From Blastococcus sp. TF02A-30 (GTDB taxonomy: Bacteria > Actinomycetota > Actinomycetes > Mycobacteriales > Geodermatophilaceae), in the NCBI RefSeq assembly GCF_003319185.1, contig NZ_QOHJ01000008.1:124001-188000 (forward strand): a stretch of 64,000 bases of DNA. Direction: 5' to 3'. This document shows positions 51,618 to 60,420 of this stretch, piece by piece; the first letter of the stretch is position 1; the number at the start of each line of letters is the position of its first letter. Made by a program: the position numbers and the translations under genes. The notes under the pieces were generated by a model. That model made no database searches. It saw only the letters and a program-made list of their open reading frames with translations, and was not told the origin of the DNA.

Positions 51618-54125
51618 TCACGTCGCCCGCGCCAGCACCTCGGCCGGCGGCGTGCGCAGCGCCAGCCGGGCGGGCACCTCGGTGCTGGCGAAGGCGATGA
51701 CCACCACGACCGCGGCGGTGGCCGGCAGCAGCCACCACGGGCCCGCCGGCCACGGCCGTCCGGTGAACCCCAACCCGACCAGGACCAGCGGCACGGCGGA
51801 CAGCAGGACCCCCGCGAGCACCGCCGCGGCCGACACCAGCGCCGCCTCACGGCGCACCACCGACCGGACCTGGCGGGGTGTCGTCCCGACCAGGCGCAGC
51901 GCGGCGAACTCCGCCCGGCGCTGCGCGGTGGACGCCACCAGGGCGTTCGCGATGCCCATCAGCACGTAGCCGAGCAGCACGACCAGCACCGCCACGTTGA
52001 GCCACACCTCCGGCGGGGTGCTGCTGTCGGGTCCGCCGTCGGCACCGAGCACCGCGATCCCGGGCCAGGACGCAGCCAGTCCGGCGAGGCGGTTCTGCGT
52101 CGCCGCGCTGCCGTCGGTCCGCACCAGCAGGCGCTGCGCCAGGTCGGTCGTCCGGTGGCCCTCCACCAGGTCGGCGGAGAGGACGACCGGCCCGACGCCG
52201 AGCTCGCGGTCGTAGACGGCGGCCACCCGTGCCTGCACCGGGGTGCCGTCGCCCAGGGTCAGCGCCACGTCGTCGCCGGCGCCGGCGTCCTGCGACCGCG
52301 CCAGGTCGTGCCCGATCGCGACGACCGGCCCCTCGAACCGGTCCACGCCGCCGGCCCGCACGTCGAGGTCGAGCACCGACGACACGTCGCCGGAGACCAC
52401 CAGCGCACCGGCGGGCTCGACGACGGCGTCGCCGAGCGTGGTGCCCGTGAGCAGCACGGTCGTGTCGGCCGCCGGGACCACCGCGTCCACGCCGGGGACG
52501 GCGGCGACCTCCTCGGCCAGCCCCTCGGGGACGCCGCCGAGCGCGCCCGCGTCGATCGTCGTGCCGGCCAGGACGGTCTCCGCCCCGTCGCGGGACGCGG
52601 CGTCGGCGACCGTCGTCTGCGCGTACGCGTAGGTGAGGACGAAGACCACGGCCATCGCCAGGGTGGTGATCGCCCCGGCCGACCGTAGGGCGTAGCCGTG
52701 CAGGTTCGCCACCGCCAGCCAGCCTGGCGCGCCGCTGCGGGCCGGCAGCCGGCCGGCCAGCCCGCCGCTGACCCGGCGCAGCAGCGCCGGCCCGGCCAGG
52801 GCGAGGCCGATGGCGGCGAGCAGCCCGGCCATGGAGGTGGCCGCCGCGCCGAGCGCGTCTCGCACCAGCAGCGGCGGGACCGCCAGCGGCACGGAGGCGG
52901 CCATCAGCAGCAGCCCGGCCGCGGTGCGGATCCGGGAGGGCTCCCGGGGGCCGGTGCGCGACTCGCCGAGCACCGTGGTGACCGGCTCGCGCGAGGTGCG
53001 CCAGGCCGAGCTCCGGGCGGCGACCTGCACCACGAGCAGCATGAGCAGCACCCCGCCGAGCGCCGGGAGCGGTGAGGTGGTCAGCGGCAGCTCGTCGGGG
53101 AGCAGGCCGATGTGCACGAGCAGCGCGCGGAAGCGGCCGGCGAGCAGGTAGCCGAGCGCGACGCCGGGCACCACGGCGACGGCGGCGACCAGCGTCGCCT
53201 GCAGCGCGACCAGCCGGCGCAGCTGCCGCGGGGTGGTACCCACCGCCCGCAGCAGGGCGAGCTCGGGCCGCTGCCCGGTCATGGCGACGCCCAGCGCACC
53301 GGCGACCAGGAAGCCGACCAGCAGCAGCGGCACCCCGGCCAGCGAGCCGGCGATGACCACCAGGGTCGAGCGCGCAGCGGCCACGCCCGGGAGGACGACG
53401 TCGCCGCGGTCGCCGCCGGTGGAGATGACGAGGTCGGTGCCGGCCACCGCGTCCCGGGCGGCCTCGGCCACTCGCTCCGTCGCGCCGGGCTCGGTGGTCA
53501 GGCCGACGAGGTCGACCCGGCCGGCCAGCTCCGCCGCGTGCGCGTCGTCGAAGAGCACCCCGGCGCCGGCCGGGCGCACGATCGCGGTGACGCGGTACCC
53601 GCCCTCCCGGCCGTCGACGACGACGCGGGCGACGTCCCCGACGTCCAGGCCCGCCGCGGCGGCGAGCGACGCGTCCACCGCCACCTCGTCGTCGCCCTGC
53701 GGCGCTGCGCCGTCGACCTGCGGCCCGGGGAGCAGCGCGGTCGAGGACCAGCCGTGCCCGCTGGTGGCCGGGTCGTCGGCCGGGGCGACGCCGTCGTCAC
53801 CGAGCACCGCGGCCGGGAAGCCGACGTCGGCCACGGCGGCGGTGACCCCGGGCAGGCCGGCCAGCTCCGCGGCCAGGTCGGCGGGCACCGCACGGCGCTC
53901 GGGCAACCCGACGTCGAGGTCCTCGGGGACGGGGGCGGTCTGGTCGGCCGACACGATCACCGACGCGCCGTCGAGCCGGCCGGCCGGCACGTCCGAGCGC
54001 AGCCCGGACTCGAGCAGCACACCGGTGCCGGTGACGATCGCGCTGCCCCCGAGCACCGCGCAGAGGACGGCGACCAGCGACGCCGGCCGGCGGCGGGCCA
54101 TGCCCGCGGCGAGCCCGGTGAGCAC
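51618..54125 (-). CDS. FtsX-like ABC transporter permease
   Basis: An 835-residue permease with two FtsX modules. The N-terminal helix (RRPASLVAVLCAVLGGSAIVTGTGVLL) precedes an extracytoplasmic domain of about 200 residues, a four-helix bundle, and a second extracytoplasmic domain, with three final helices (VWLNVAVLVVLLGYVLMGIANALVASTAQRRAEFAALRLVG). The motif ALGVAMTGQRPELALLRAVGTTPRQLRRLVALQ and its C-terminal repeat are typical of FtsX. Type VII ABC proteins of this sort export or release lipids, peptides or antibiotics rather than form a channel. The ATPase gene precedes it by three bases. Confidence 0.92.
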   Translation of the reverse strand: MLTGLAAGMARRRPASLVAVLCAVLGGSAIVTGTGVLLESGLRSDVPAGRLDGASVIVSADQTAPVPEDLDVGLPERRAVPADLAAELAGLPGVTAAVADVGFPAAVLGDDGVAPADDPATSGHGWSSTALLPGPQVDGAAPQGDDEVAVDASLAAAAGLDVGDVARVVVDGREGGYRVTAIVRPAGAGVLFDDAHAAELAGRVDLVGLTTEPGATERVAEAARDAVAGTDLVISTGGDRGDVVLPGVAAARSTLVVIAGSLAGVPLLLVGFLVAGALGVAMTGQRPELALLRAVGTTPRQLRRLVALQATLVAAVAVVPGVALGYLLAGRFRALLVHIGLLPDELPLTTSPLPALGGVLLMLLVVQVAARSSAWRTSREPVTTVLGESRTGPREPSRIRTAAGLLLMAASVPLAVPPLLVRDALGAAATSMAGLLAAIGLALAGPALLRRVSGGLAGRLPARSGAPGWLAVANLHGYALRSAGAITTLAMAVVFVLTYAYAQTTVADAASRDGAETVLAGTTIDAGALGGVPEGLAEEVAAVPGVDAVVPAADTTVLLTGTTLGDAVVEPAGALVVSGDVSSVLDLDVRAGGVDRFEGPVVAIGHDLARSQDAGAGDDVALTLGDGTPVQARVAAVYDRELGVGPVVLSADLVEGHRTTDLAQRLLVRTDGSAATQNRLAGLAASWPGIAVLGADGGPDSSTPPEVWLNVAVLVVLLGYVLMGIANALVASTAQRRAEFAALRLVGTTPRQVRSVVRREAALVSAAAVLAGVLLSAVPLVLVGLGFTGRPWPAGPWWLLPATAAVVVVIAFASTEVPARLALRTPPAEVLARAT

Positions 54126-54128
54126 GGC

Positions 54129-54893
54129 TCAGCCCTCCCCGAGCGCGACGAGGCGCGCGCCCAGGACCGCGGCGGTGGGGGAGTCGAGCGCGTCGACCAC
54201 CCGGCCGTCGGCCATCACGAGGGCACGGTCGGCGCGGGCCGCGGCCGCGGGGTCGTGGGTGACCATGACGACGGTCTGGCCCAGCTCGTCGACGAGCTCG
54301 CGGAGCAGGTCGAGCACCTGCCCGGCGCTGGCCCGGTCGAGCGCGCCGGTGGGCTCGTCGGCGAAGACCACGGCCGGGCGGGCCACCAGCGCGCGGGCGA
54401 TCGCGGCGCGCTGCTGCTGGCCGCCGGACAGCTCGCCGGGCCGGCGGGCCAGGTGGCCGCCCAGGCCGACGCGGTCGAGCAGGAAGCGGACCCACTCCGG
54501 CTCCGGTGCGCGACCGGCCAGCCGCAGCGGCAGGGTCACGTTGTCGGCCACCGACAGGGCGGGGAGCAGGTTGTAGGCCTGGAAGACGAAGCCCACGTGC
54601 ACGCGGCGCAGCTCGGTGCGGCGGGTCTCGTCCAGCCGGCCGATCTCCCGGCCGGCGAGCAGCACCTGCCCGCTGGTGGGGGTGTCCAGCCCGGCCGCGC
54701 AGTGCAGCAGCGTGGACTTGCCGGAACCGGAGGGCCCCATGACGGCGAGGAAGCTGCCGCGCGGCACGACCAGGTCGACGCCGTCCAGCGCTCGGACGTC
54801 CGGCGGGTGGACGCGGGTGACGCCGGCCAGCTGGACGGCCGGGGTCCCGTCGGGAGCGGCCGGCAGCGGCGCGACCGCGGGTGCCGCGGTCAC
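54129..54893 (-). CDS. ABC transporter ATPase (MacB/LolD type)
   Basis: A 254-residue ATPase: Walker A GPSGSGKST, the MacB-type VGFVFQAYNLLPALSVADNV Q-loop, signature LSGGQQQRAAIARAL, Walker B AVVFADEPTGALD and switch MVTHDP. It pairs with the FtsX-like permease encoded three bases downstream. GTG 54893 overlaps the stop of the small membrane-protein gene. The divergent two-component genes probably control this operon in response to the compound it exports. Confidence 0.92.
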   Translation of the reverse strand: MTAAPAVAPLPAAPDGTPAVQLAGVTRVHPPDVRALDGVDLVVPRGSFLAVMGPSGSGKSTLLHCAAGLDTPTSGQVLLAGREIGRLDETRRTELRRVHVGFVFQAYNLLPALSVADNVTLPLRLAGRAPEPEWVRFLLDRVGLGGHLARRPGELSGGQQQRAAIARALVARPAVVFADEPTGALDRASAGQVLDLLRELVDELGQTVVMVTHDPAAAARADRALVMADGRVVDALDSPTAAVLGARLVALGEG

Positions 54894-55108
54894 CGGCTGC
54901 GCAGGTGCGCGACGACGAGCGCCGCCACGCACACGGCCGTGACCGCGCCGAAGGCGACGGTCAGCGCGACGGGGAGGACGCCGAAGGACGCCAGGCTGTT
55001 GCCGGCGACGCTCAGCGCCAGGAGGGTCCACAGCAGCGCCCGCAGCGGGCTGCCGGGCACGAGGGGTGCGGCGGGCGGGGCCGCCTCGAGGCGGTGGGGA
55101 TCGGGCAC
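54890..55108 (-). CDS. Small two-helix membrane protein
   Basis: A 72-residue protein with two predicted helices, ALLWTLLALSVAGNSLASF and VALTVAFGAVTAVCVAALVVA, and a short basic C terminus (HLRSR). GTG 55108 has GAGGAG upstream, and its stop overlaps the ATPase start by four bases, so it is a real operon member. It is not a known family to me; it may be an accessory or sensor-linked subunit of the exporter. Confidence 0.8.
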   Translation of the reverse strand: MPDPHRLEAAPPAAPLVPGSPLRALLWTLLALSVAGNSLASFGVLPVALTVAFGAVTAVCVAALVVAHLRSR

Positions 55109-55196
55109 GGGGAGCTCCTCGGGAATCGGGTTCGGGTGCTCCTCGAGCCTTCGTCGGCCGACCCCGATCGCCCATGCGGCCAGCAGGTCTTCCCTG

Positions 55197-55257
55197 GTAC
55201 AGCAGGCTGTACTTCCTCGTCCCGGGTGATGACGCAGGGCCCGTGGCCTCCTAGCGT
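55197..55257 (+). promoter_or_regulatory. Promoter and palindromic site of the two-component operon
   Basis: GTACAGC-AG-GCTGTAC (55197-55212) is a perfect palindrome. Downstream, ATGACG (55229-55234) and TAGCGT (55252-55257) are 17 bases apart, and seven bases after the -10 is the G of GTG 55264, so the mRNA seems leaderless. The palindrome centre is about 59 bases before this start, a typical place for an activator dimer such as the NarL-type regulator encoded here. It could also act on the divergent ABC operon. Confidence 0.6.
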
Positions 55258-55263
55258 CGGGGC

Positions 55264-56535
55264 GTGCCGATCCCGCCGTCCCCGGGGCGTGCCCGGGCCA
55301 CCGGCGTGCGCCCGGCTCCCGACTCCGTCGCCCGGAGGACGCTGGCGGCGCTCGAGCGGCTCGGTGGGGCGCTCGGCACGGCGCTGCTCGCCCTGCTCCT
55401 GCTGGTCGGGGTGGCGGCCGTGGCCGCGGCGTCCCTGGCGGGGGTGGGGCTGTTGCTGGTCCCCGCCACGCTGCGCGCCGTGCGCGCGCTGGCCGACCGC
55501 GAGCGGGCCCGGCTGGGCCGGTGGGGTGCCGAGCTGCCCTCGCCCGGCCCGGTGCCCGACGGGCTGCGCACGGCGCTGACCGACCGCACCGTCCTCCGCG
55601 ACGTGGGCTGGCTGGCCGCGCACGCGACGGCGGGCTTCGCGGTGAGCCTGCTCGGCATCTGCCTGCCGATCTACGCGGTCCGCGACGTCACCTACCCGCT
55701 CTGGCGGTCGCTGCTGCCCGCCGACCTCGCCGACGACCGGCCGTGGTGGTGGGCGGTCGACACCGGCGCCGGCCAGCTCGCCGTCGCCCTGCTGGGGCTG
55801 GGCTGGGCGGCGCTGACCGTGGGCCTCGCGCCGGTCCTGGCGCGGGCGCTGGACGCGGCCGCCCGCCGGCTGCTCGCCCCACCGCCCGGAGCGGACCTGT
55901 CGTTGCGGGTGGCCCAGCTGACCACCAGCCGGGCGGCGGCGCTGGACGCGCACGTCGCCGAGCTGCGCCGCATCGAGCGCTCGCTGCACGACGGCGCGCA
56001 GAACCGGCTGGTGGCGGTCACCGTGCTGCTCGGCGCGGCGCGCCGGTCGCTTGTCCGCGACCCCGCGGCGGGCGAGGAGCTGCTGGCGCGGGCGCAGGAC
56101 GCCGCCGAGCTGGCGCTGGCCGAGCTGCGCGGGGTGGTCCGCGGCATCCTGCCGCCGGTGCTCGCCGACCGCGGGCTCGCCGAGGCGCTCGACGGGCTCG
56201 CCGCCGGGTGCCCGGTGCCGTGCTCGGTCGCCGTCCACCTGCCGGTGCGCTGCCCGGCCAGCGTCGAGGCCACCGCCTACTTCGTCGTGGCCGAGGCGCT
56301 GACCAACGTGGCCCGGCACAGCGGCGCGCGCAACGCCGCCGTGGACGTGCGCCGGGAGGGCGCGCGGCTGCGGGTGCGGATCTCCGACGACGGCCGGGGA
56401 GGCGCCGACGAGCGCAGCGGATCGGGGCTGGCCGGCATCCGCAGCCGGGTGGAGGCGCACGACGGCACGCTGCAGGTGACCAGCCCGGCCGGCGGGCCGA
56501 CCGTGGTGGAGGCGGAGCTGCCGTGCGGATCGTGA
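55264..56535 (+). CDS. Sensor histidine kinase (NarL-partner, HisKA_3 type)
   Basis: A 423-residue membrane sensor. Four to five hydrophobic segments occupy the first 200 residues (LGTALLALLLLVGVAAVAAASLAGVGLLLVP, HATAGFAVSLLGICLPIYAV, AVALLGLGWAALTVGLAPVL). The dimerisation helix carries RIERSLHDGAQNRLVAV with phospho-acceptor His242. The ATP-binding part has ALTNVARHSGA (N-box) and ISDDGRGGADERSGSGLAGIRSRVEAHDG. No large extracytoplasmic sensor exists, so it may sense through the membrane or through the divergent ABC exporter, as intramembrane kinases do. It overlaps the regulator gene. Confidence 0.92.
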   Translation: MPIPPSPGRARATGVRPAPDSVARRTLAALERLGGALGTALLALLLLVGVAAVAAASLAGVGLLLVPATLRAVRALADRERARLGRWGAELPSPGPVPDGLRTALTDRTVLRDVGWLAAHATAGFAVSLLGICLPIYAVRDVTYPLWRSLLPADLADDRPWWWAVDTGAGQLAVALLGLGWAALTVGLAPVLARALDAAARRLLAPPPGADLSLRVAQLTTSRAAALDAHVAELRRIERSLHDGAQNRLVAVTVLLGAARRSLVRDPAAGEELLARAQDAAELALAELRGVVRGILPPVLADRGLAEALDGLAAGCPVPCSVAVHLPVRCPASVEATAYFVVAEALTNVARHSGARNAAVDVRREGARLRVRISDDGRGGADERSGSGLAGIRSRVEAHDGTLQVTSPAGGPTVVEAELPCGS

Positions 56536-57179
56536 TCGCCGAGGACGACGCCCTGCTGCGCGAGGGGCTGGCGCTGCTGCTGCGGGCCGAGTCCCTGGAC
56601 GTCGTCGCCACCGCGAGCAACCCCGCGGAGTTCCTGGCCGCCGTGGACGAGACCCGGCCCGACGTGGCGATCGTCGACGTCCGGATGCCGCCGACGCACA
56701 CCGACGAGGGCATCGTCGCCGCGGTCGAGGCGCGCCGGCGGCACCCCGGGCTGGCGGTGCTGGTGCTCTCGACCTACGTCGAGCAGGCCTTCGCCACAGA
56801 GCTGCTCGCCGACGGCGCGCACGCCCTGGGCTACCTGCTCAAGGAGCGCGTGGGCCGGGTGGAGCAGTTCCTCGAGGCGCTGCACCGGGTGGCCGACGGC
56901 GGCAGCGCGATCGACCCCGACGTCGTCGCGCAGCTGTTCGCCCGCAGCCGGCCCGATCCCGGGCTGGACCGGCTGAGCGCCCGCGAGCGCGAGGTCCTGG
57001 CGCTCATGGCCGAGGGCCTGGGCAACACGGCGATCGCCGGGCGGCTGTTCGTCACCGAGGGCGCGGTGCACAAGCACATCCGGAGCATCTTCGCGAAGCT
57101 CGACCTGCCACCCACCGACATCACCGACCGCCGGGTCAGCGCGGTCCTCCGGTACCTCGACGCCGTGCCCGGGCGCTGA
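56523..57179 (+). CDS. NarL/LuxR-family response regulator
   Basis: A 218-residue regulator. The receiver (residues 1-120) has the acidic pair EDD at 8-10, phospho-acceptor Asp52 in VAIVDVRMPP, and the conserved Thr/Lys region YLLKERVG. The C-terminal LuxR-type helix-turn-helix is LSAREREVLALMAEGLGNTAIAGRLFVTEGAVHKHIRSIFAKLDL. GTG 56523 overlaps the kinase stop by 13 bases. It most likely binds the palindrome at 55197-55212. Confidence 0.94.
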   Translation: MRIVIAEDDALLREGLALLLRAESLDVVATASNPAEFLAAVDETRPDVAIVDVRMPPTHTDEGIVAAVEARRRHPGLAVLVLSTYVEQAFATELLADGAHALGYLLKERVGRVEQFLEALHRVADGGSAIDPDVVAQLFARSRPDPGLDRLSAREREVLALMAEGLGNTAIAGRLFVTEGAVHKHIRSIFAKLDLPPTDITDRRVSAVLRYLDAVPGR

Positions 57180-57251
57180 CGCGACGGAGCCGCTCGGAAT
57201 CGTCGGACCCCGGTGCCATCGTGACCTCGCCCACACATCAGAGGAGGAGCG

Positions 57252-58001
57252 ATGCCCACTCGAGACACCCCGTGGCCGGCCGGGACACCGTGCTGGATCG
57301 ACTACGCGGCCCGCGACATCGAGGCGACGAAGGAGTTCTACGGCCGGCTGCTGGGCTGGACGTGGTCCGGCGGCGAGCCGGAGTTCGGCGGCTACACCAA
57401 CGCCGAGAAGGACGGACGGCGGGTCGCCGGGCTCGGCCCGCTCATGGGCGAGGACGACCAGCCGTCCTGGACCACCTACTTCGCGACCGACGACGCCGCG
57501 GCGACCGCGACCAGGATCCGGGAGGCGGGGGGCACGGTGCTCGTGGAGCCCATGGAGGTGGGGCCGTCGGGCACGTTCGCCATCGCGCTCGACCCGCAGG
57601 GCTCGGCGTTCGGGCTCTGGCAGGCCGCCGAGCACACCGGTGCCCAGCTGGTCAACGAGCCGGGTGCGCTGGTCTGGAACGAGGCCGCGGTCGCCGACCC
57701 GGACGCGGCGCAGGCGTTCTACACGGCGGTCTTCGGCTTCGCGTGGGACCCGGTCGAGGGCATGGCGCCCTACGCCACGTTCCGCACCGACGACCGTCCG
57801 CTGGGCGGGCTGGGGAGGACCGAGCCCGGGCTGCCGAGCGGCTGGGCGGTCTGCTTCGCGGTGAGCTCCACGGACGAGACGGTCGCCGCCGTCGAGGCCC
57901 AGGGCGGCAAGGTGCTGCACCCGGCCGAGGACACCGAGTTCGGCCGGTTCGCCGTGGTCGAGGATCCGTGGGGCGCCGCGTTCTCGGTGATGCAGATCTA
58001 G
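57252..58001 (+). CDS. VOC (glyoxalase/bleomycin-resistance) family protein
   Basis: A 249-residue tandem VOC protein. Each half is a pair of beta-alpha-beta-beta-beta modules: PCWIDYAARDIEATKEFYGRLLGWTW in the first and LVWNEAAVADPDAAQAFYTAVFGFAWD in the second, with FAIALDPQGSAFGLWQ and FAVVEDPWGAAFSVMQI as the closing strands bearing a metal-ligand position. These proteins bind or modify small molecules in a metal-dependent way. Substrate unknown. A good GAGGAGG precedes ATG 57252. It converges with the PPOX gene, the two stops overlapping by four bases. Confidence 0.9.
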   Translation: MPTRDTPWPAGTPCWIDYAARDIEATKEFYGRLLGWTWSGGEPEFGGYTNAEKDGRRVAGLGPLMGEDDQPSWTTYFATDDAAATATRIREAGGTVLVEPMEVGPSGTFAIALDPQGSAFGLWQAAEHTGAQLVNEPGALVWNEAAVADPDAAQAFYTAVFGFAWDPVEGMAPYATFRTDDRPLGGLGRTEPGLPSGWAVCFAVSSTDETVAAVEAQGGKVLHPAEDTEFGRFAVVEDPWGAAFSVMQI

Positions 58002-58420
58002 GAGGGAACCTGGCCGTAGGCGTGCTCGGGCCGGAACCGGACGACCAGCCGCCGGTCGGCGACCATCGCCGCCCGGTACTCGTCCCAGTCCGGGTGCTCG
58101 CCCGAGACGCCGCGGTAGTAGGCGACCAGCTCCTCGACCGTGGCGTCGTGCGGGTCCGCGGCCACGGGCGTGAGCTCCGCGGTGCCCTCGACGGCCACCC
58201 ACGTCCAGAAGTCGCGAGAGGTCACGTGCAGCGTGACGCGCGGATCCCGGCGCAGGTTGCCGGTCTTCGCCCGGGCGTCGGTCACCGAGACCCGGATCAG
58301 CCCGTCGTCCCAGGCGTAGCCGACGTTGGACAGCTGCGGCCGGCCGTCACGCTTCAGGGTGGCCAGCACCCCGGCTCGGTTGCCGGCGACGAACTCGAGC
58401 ATGCGCAGGTCCAGGGTCAT
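57998..58420 (-). CDS. Pyridoxamine 5'-phosphate oxidase (PPOX)-like, probable F420/flavin-dependent protein
   Basis: A 140-residue split-barrel protein: MTLDLRMLEFVAGNRAGVLATLKRDGRPQLSNVGYAW, IRVSVTDARAKTGNLRRDPRVTLHVT, and a C-terminal ERPRHAYGQ-like RFRPEHAYGQVPS. The K-T-x-N-L-R-R-D-P motif is typical of the F420-binding FDOR-B group of actinobacteria, so reduction of small molecules with F420H2 or binding of a flavin is likely. The substrate is unknown. The stop lies five bases before the pirin start. Confidence 0.85.
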   Translation of the reverse strand: MTLDLRMLEFVAGNRAGVLATLKRDGRPQLSNVGYAWDDGLIRVSVTDARAKTGNLRRDPRVTLHVTSRDFWTWVAVEGTAELTPVAADPHDATVEELVAYYRGVSGEHPDWDEYRAAMVADRRLVVRFRPEHAYGQVPS

Positions 58421-58424
58421 CGGC

Positions 58425-59393
58425 TCACCGCACCCGGCCGCGGGCCTTGAGCGGGATGGCCGGCAGCGGCGGGGCCTCGAGCCGGTCGCCGTCGAAGCCG
58501 ACCACGGTGCCGAAGCGCTCGTCCTCGGCGTTCCACTGCTCCGCGTACCGGGAGATCTCCTCACCGGTTCGCCCGACGAAGTTCCACCACATGACCAGCT
58601 GCTCCTCGAACGGCTCGCCGCCGAGCAGGAGCAGCGTCGCCGGCTCGTCCGCGCGCAGCCGCACCGTCCGCCGTCCGGTGCCGAGGTAGACCATCGAGCC
58701 GTGGGCCAGCGGCGCCCCCTCGACCGTCGCCGACCCGCCGGCGGCCAGCACCGCGTGCTCGAAGTCCGGCTCCAGCGGCACCTCGACGTCGGCTCCCGCG
58801 GCCAGCCGCAGGTCGACGCCGACGAGCGGGGAGTAGGCGGTGCCCGGCGAGGTCGCCCCGCCGAAGGAGCCCATGAGCACCGTCGTGGTCAGGCCGTCGG
58901 AGGTGAAGCCCGGCAGCGTCGCGTGGTGCTCGAAGTGCGGGGCCACCTCGCGGTGCGCGTCGGGGAGCGCCACCCACAGCTGGGCGCCGTGCAGGAACCG
59001 CGGGTGCACGGCCGGGGACTGCTCGGAGTGCGCGATGCCGTGCCCGGCGGTCATCAGCGCCAGCTGGCCGGGGCCGAAGGTGACGTCGCTGCCGACCGAG
59101 TCGCGGTGGTGCACCTCGCCCTGGAGCAGCCAGGACACGGTCTGCAGCCCGGTGTGCGGGTGCGGCGCCACCTGCATGCCGGGGGAGGAGGTGACGTCGT
59201 CGGGGCCGTAGTGGTCGACGAACGCCCACGCGCCGACCATCCGCCGGCCCAGCGTCGGCAGCAGCCGGCGCACGGAGGTGCTCTCGCCGAGCAGCACCTC
59301 CTTGCCGGGGAGGAGGTCCAGCGCAGGGCCTGCGGCGGTCACCTCGAGGCCGCCCATCTCGCGGGCGGCCGGACGGCGATCGAGGTTGCTCAT
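58425..59393 (-). CDS. Pirin-family protein (first of a tandem pair)
   Basis: A 322-residue bicupin. The N-terminal cupin has the metal ligands in HPHTGLQTVSWLLQGEVHHRDS and MTAGHGIAHSEQS; the C-terminal cupin (VDLRLAAGADVEVPLEPDFEHAVLAAGG) lacks a full ligand set, as in pirins. The family includes quercetin 2,3-dioxygenases and redox regulators. It is encoded nine bases after the second pirin on the same strand, and shares about a third of its residues with it by eye. The operon has a palindromic site at its head. Confidence 0.9.
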   Translation of the reverse strand: MSNLDRRPAAREMGGLEVTAAGPALDLLPGKEVLLGESTSVRRLLPTLGRRMVGAWAFVDHYGPDDVTSSPGMQVAPHPHTGLQTVSWLLQGEVHHRDSVGSDVTFGPGQLALMTAGHGIAHSEQSPAVHPRFLHGAQLWVALPDAHREVAPHFEHHATLPGFTSDGLTTTVLMGSFGGATSPGTAYSPLVGVDLRLAAGADVEVPLEPDFEHAVLAAGGSATVEGAPLAHGSMVYLGTGRRTVRLRADEPATLLLLGGEPFEEQLVMWWNFVGRTGEEISRYAEQWNAEDERFGTVVGFDGDRLEAPPLPAIPLKARGRVR

Positions 59394-59402
59394 CGGATCC
59401 CC

Positions 59403-60407
59403 CTAGTCGTCCTGGCCAGTCTCGCCCCGGACGTCGTCGTGCGGAACACGTCGGCCGTAGCTCGCCGGGATCGCGCCCAGGCGGCCGGCCTGGAAGTCGG
59501 TGAAGGCCTCCATGACCTCCTGCCGGGTGTTCATCACGAACGGCCCGTACATCGCGATCGGCTCGCGGATCGGCAGCCCGCCGAGGACCACCACGTCCAG
59601 CGCCGGCGTCCGCGACTCCTGGTGCACGGCGCCGTGGATCGTCACCGTGTCGCCCGGGCCGAGGACGGCGAGCTGCCCGGTGCGGACCGGTGCGCCGTCG
59701 ATGCCCACGGAGCCGGCCCCGGAGAGCACGTAGACGAGGGCGTTGAAGTCCGGTCGCCAGGGCAGGTCGAGGGTCGCGCCGGGGGAGACGGTGGCGTGCA
59801 CCATGGCCATCGGCGTGTAGGTGGAGCCCGGGCCCGTGTGCCCGGCGACGTCGCCGGCGATGACCCGGAGCAGGGCGCCGGCGTCCGCGCTCGCCAGCAG
59901 CACCGACTCGTGGGCCCGCAGGTCCTGGTACCGGGGTTCCACCCACTTCTGCGCGCGGGGCAGGTTCACCCACAGCTGCAGGCCGTGGAACAGGCCGCCG
60001 CTGACCACCAGGTGCTCGGGCGGCCGCTCGATGTGCAGGACGCCGCCGCCGGCGGTCATCCACTGGGTGTCGCCGTTGCTGATCGTGCCGCCGCCACCGT
60101 GGGAGTCGGCGTGCTCGAAGGTGCCGTCGATGATGTAGGTGACCGTCTCGAAGCCCCGATGCGGGTGCCACGAGGTGCCCTTGGGCTCGCCCGGCGCGTA
60201 CTCGACCTCGCCCATCTGGTCCATGTGGATGAACGGGTCGAGGGCGCGGAGGTCGACGCCGGCGAAGGCCCGGCGGACCGGGAAGCCCTCGCCCTCGAAG
60301 CCCGAGGGTGCCGTGGTGACCGTCCGGGTCCGGCGACGGACCGTGCGCGGCTGCGGGAGCGGGACGCGCGGCAGGGTGGTGGTGTCCTCGACGGTCACGG
60401 CAGGCAT
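59403..60407 (-). CDS. Pirin-family protein (second of a tandem pair)
   Basis: A 334-residue bicupin. It shows the pirin start (GFPVRRAFAGVDLRALDPFIHMDQMGEVEYAPGEPKGTSWHPHRGFETVTYIIDGTFEHADS), with iron ligands in HPHRGFE and HxxS-like FEHADS, and MTAGGGVLHIERP, where the usual second motif H-S-E is replaced by H-I-E. It is likely a Fe-dependent quercetinase-like enzyme or a redox sensor. AAGGAGG precedes ATG 60407, and a palindrome sits directly upstream of it, so the operon is probably under a dedicated repressor. Confidence 0.92.
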   Translation of the reverse strand: MPAVTVEDTTTLPRVPLPQPRTVRRRTRTVTTAPSGFEGEGFPVRRAFAGVDLRALDPFIHMDQMGEVEYAPGEPKGTSWHPHRGFETVTYIIDGTFEHADSHGGGGTISNGDTQWMTAGGGVLHIERPPEHLVVSGGLFHGLQLWVNLPRAQKWVEPRYQDLRAHESVLLASADAGALLRVIAGDVAGHTGPGSTYTPMAMVHATVSPGATLDLPWRPDFNALVYVLSGAGSVGIDGAPVRTGQLAVLGPGDTVTIHGAVHQESRTPALDVVVLGGLPIREPIAMYGPFVMNTRQEVMEAFTDFQAGRLGAIPASYGRRVPHDDVRGETGQDD

Positions 60408-60420
60408 GGCAGCCTCCTTG

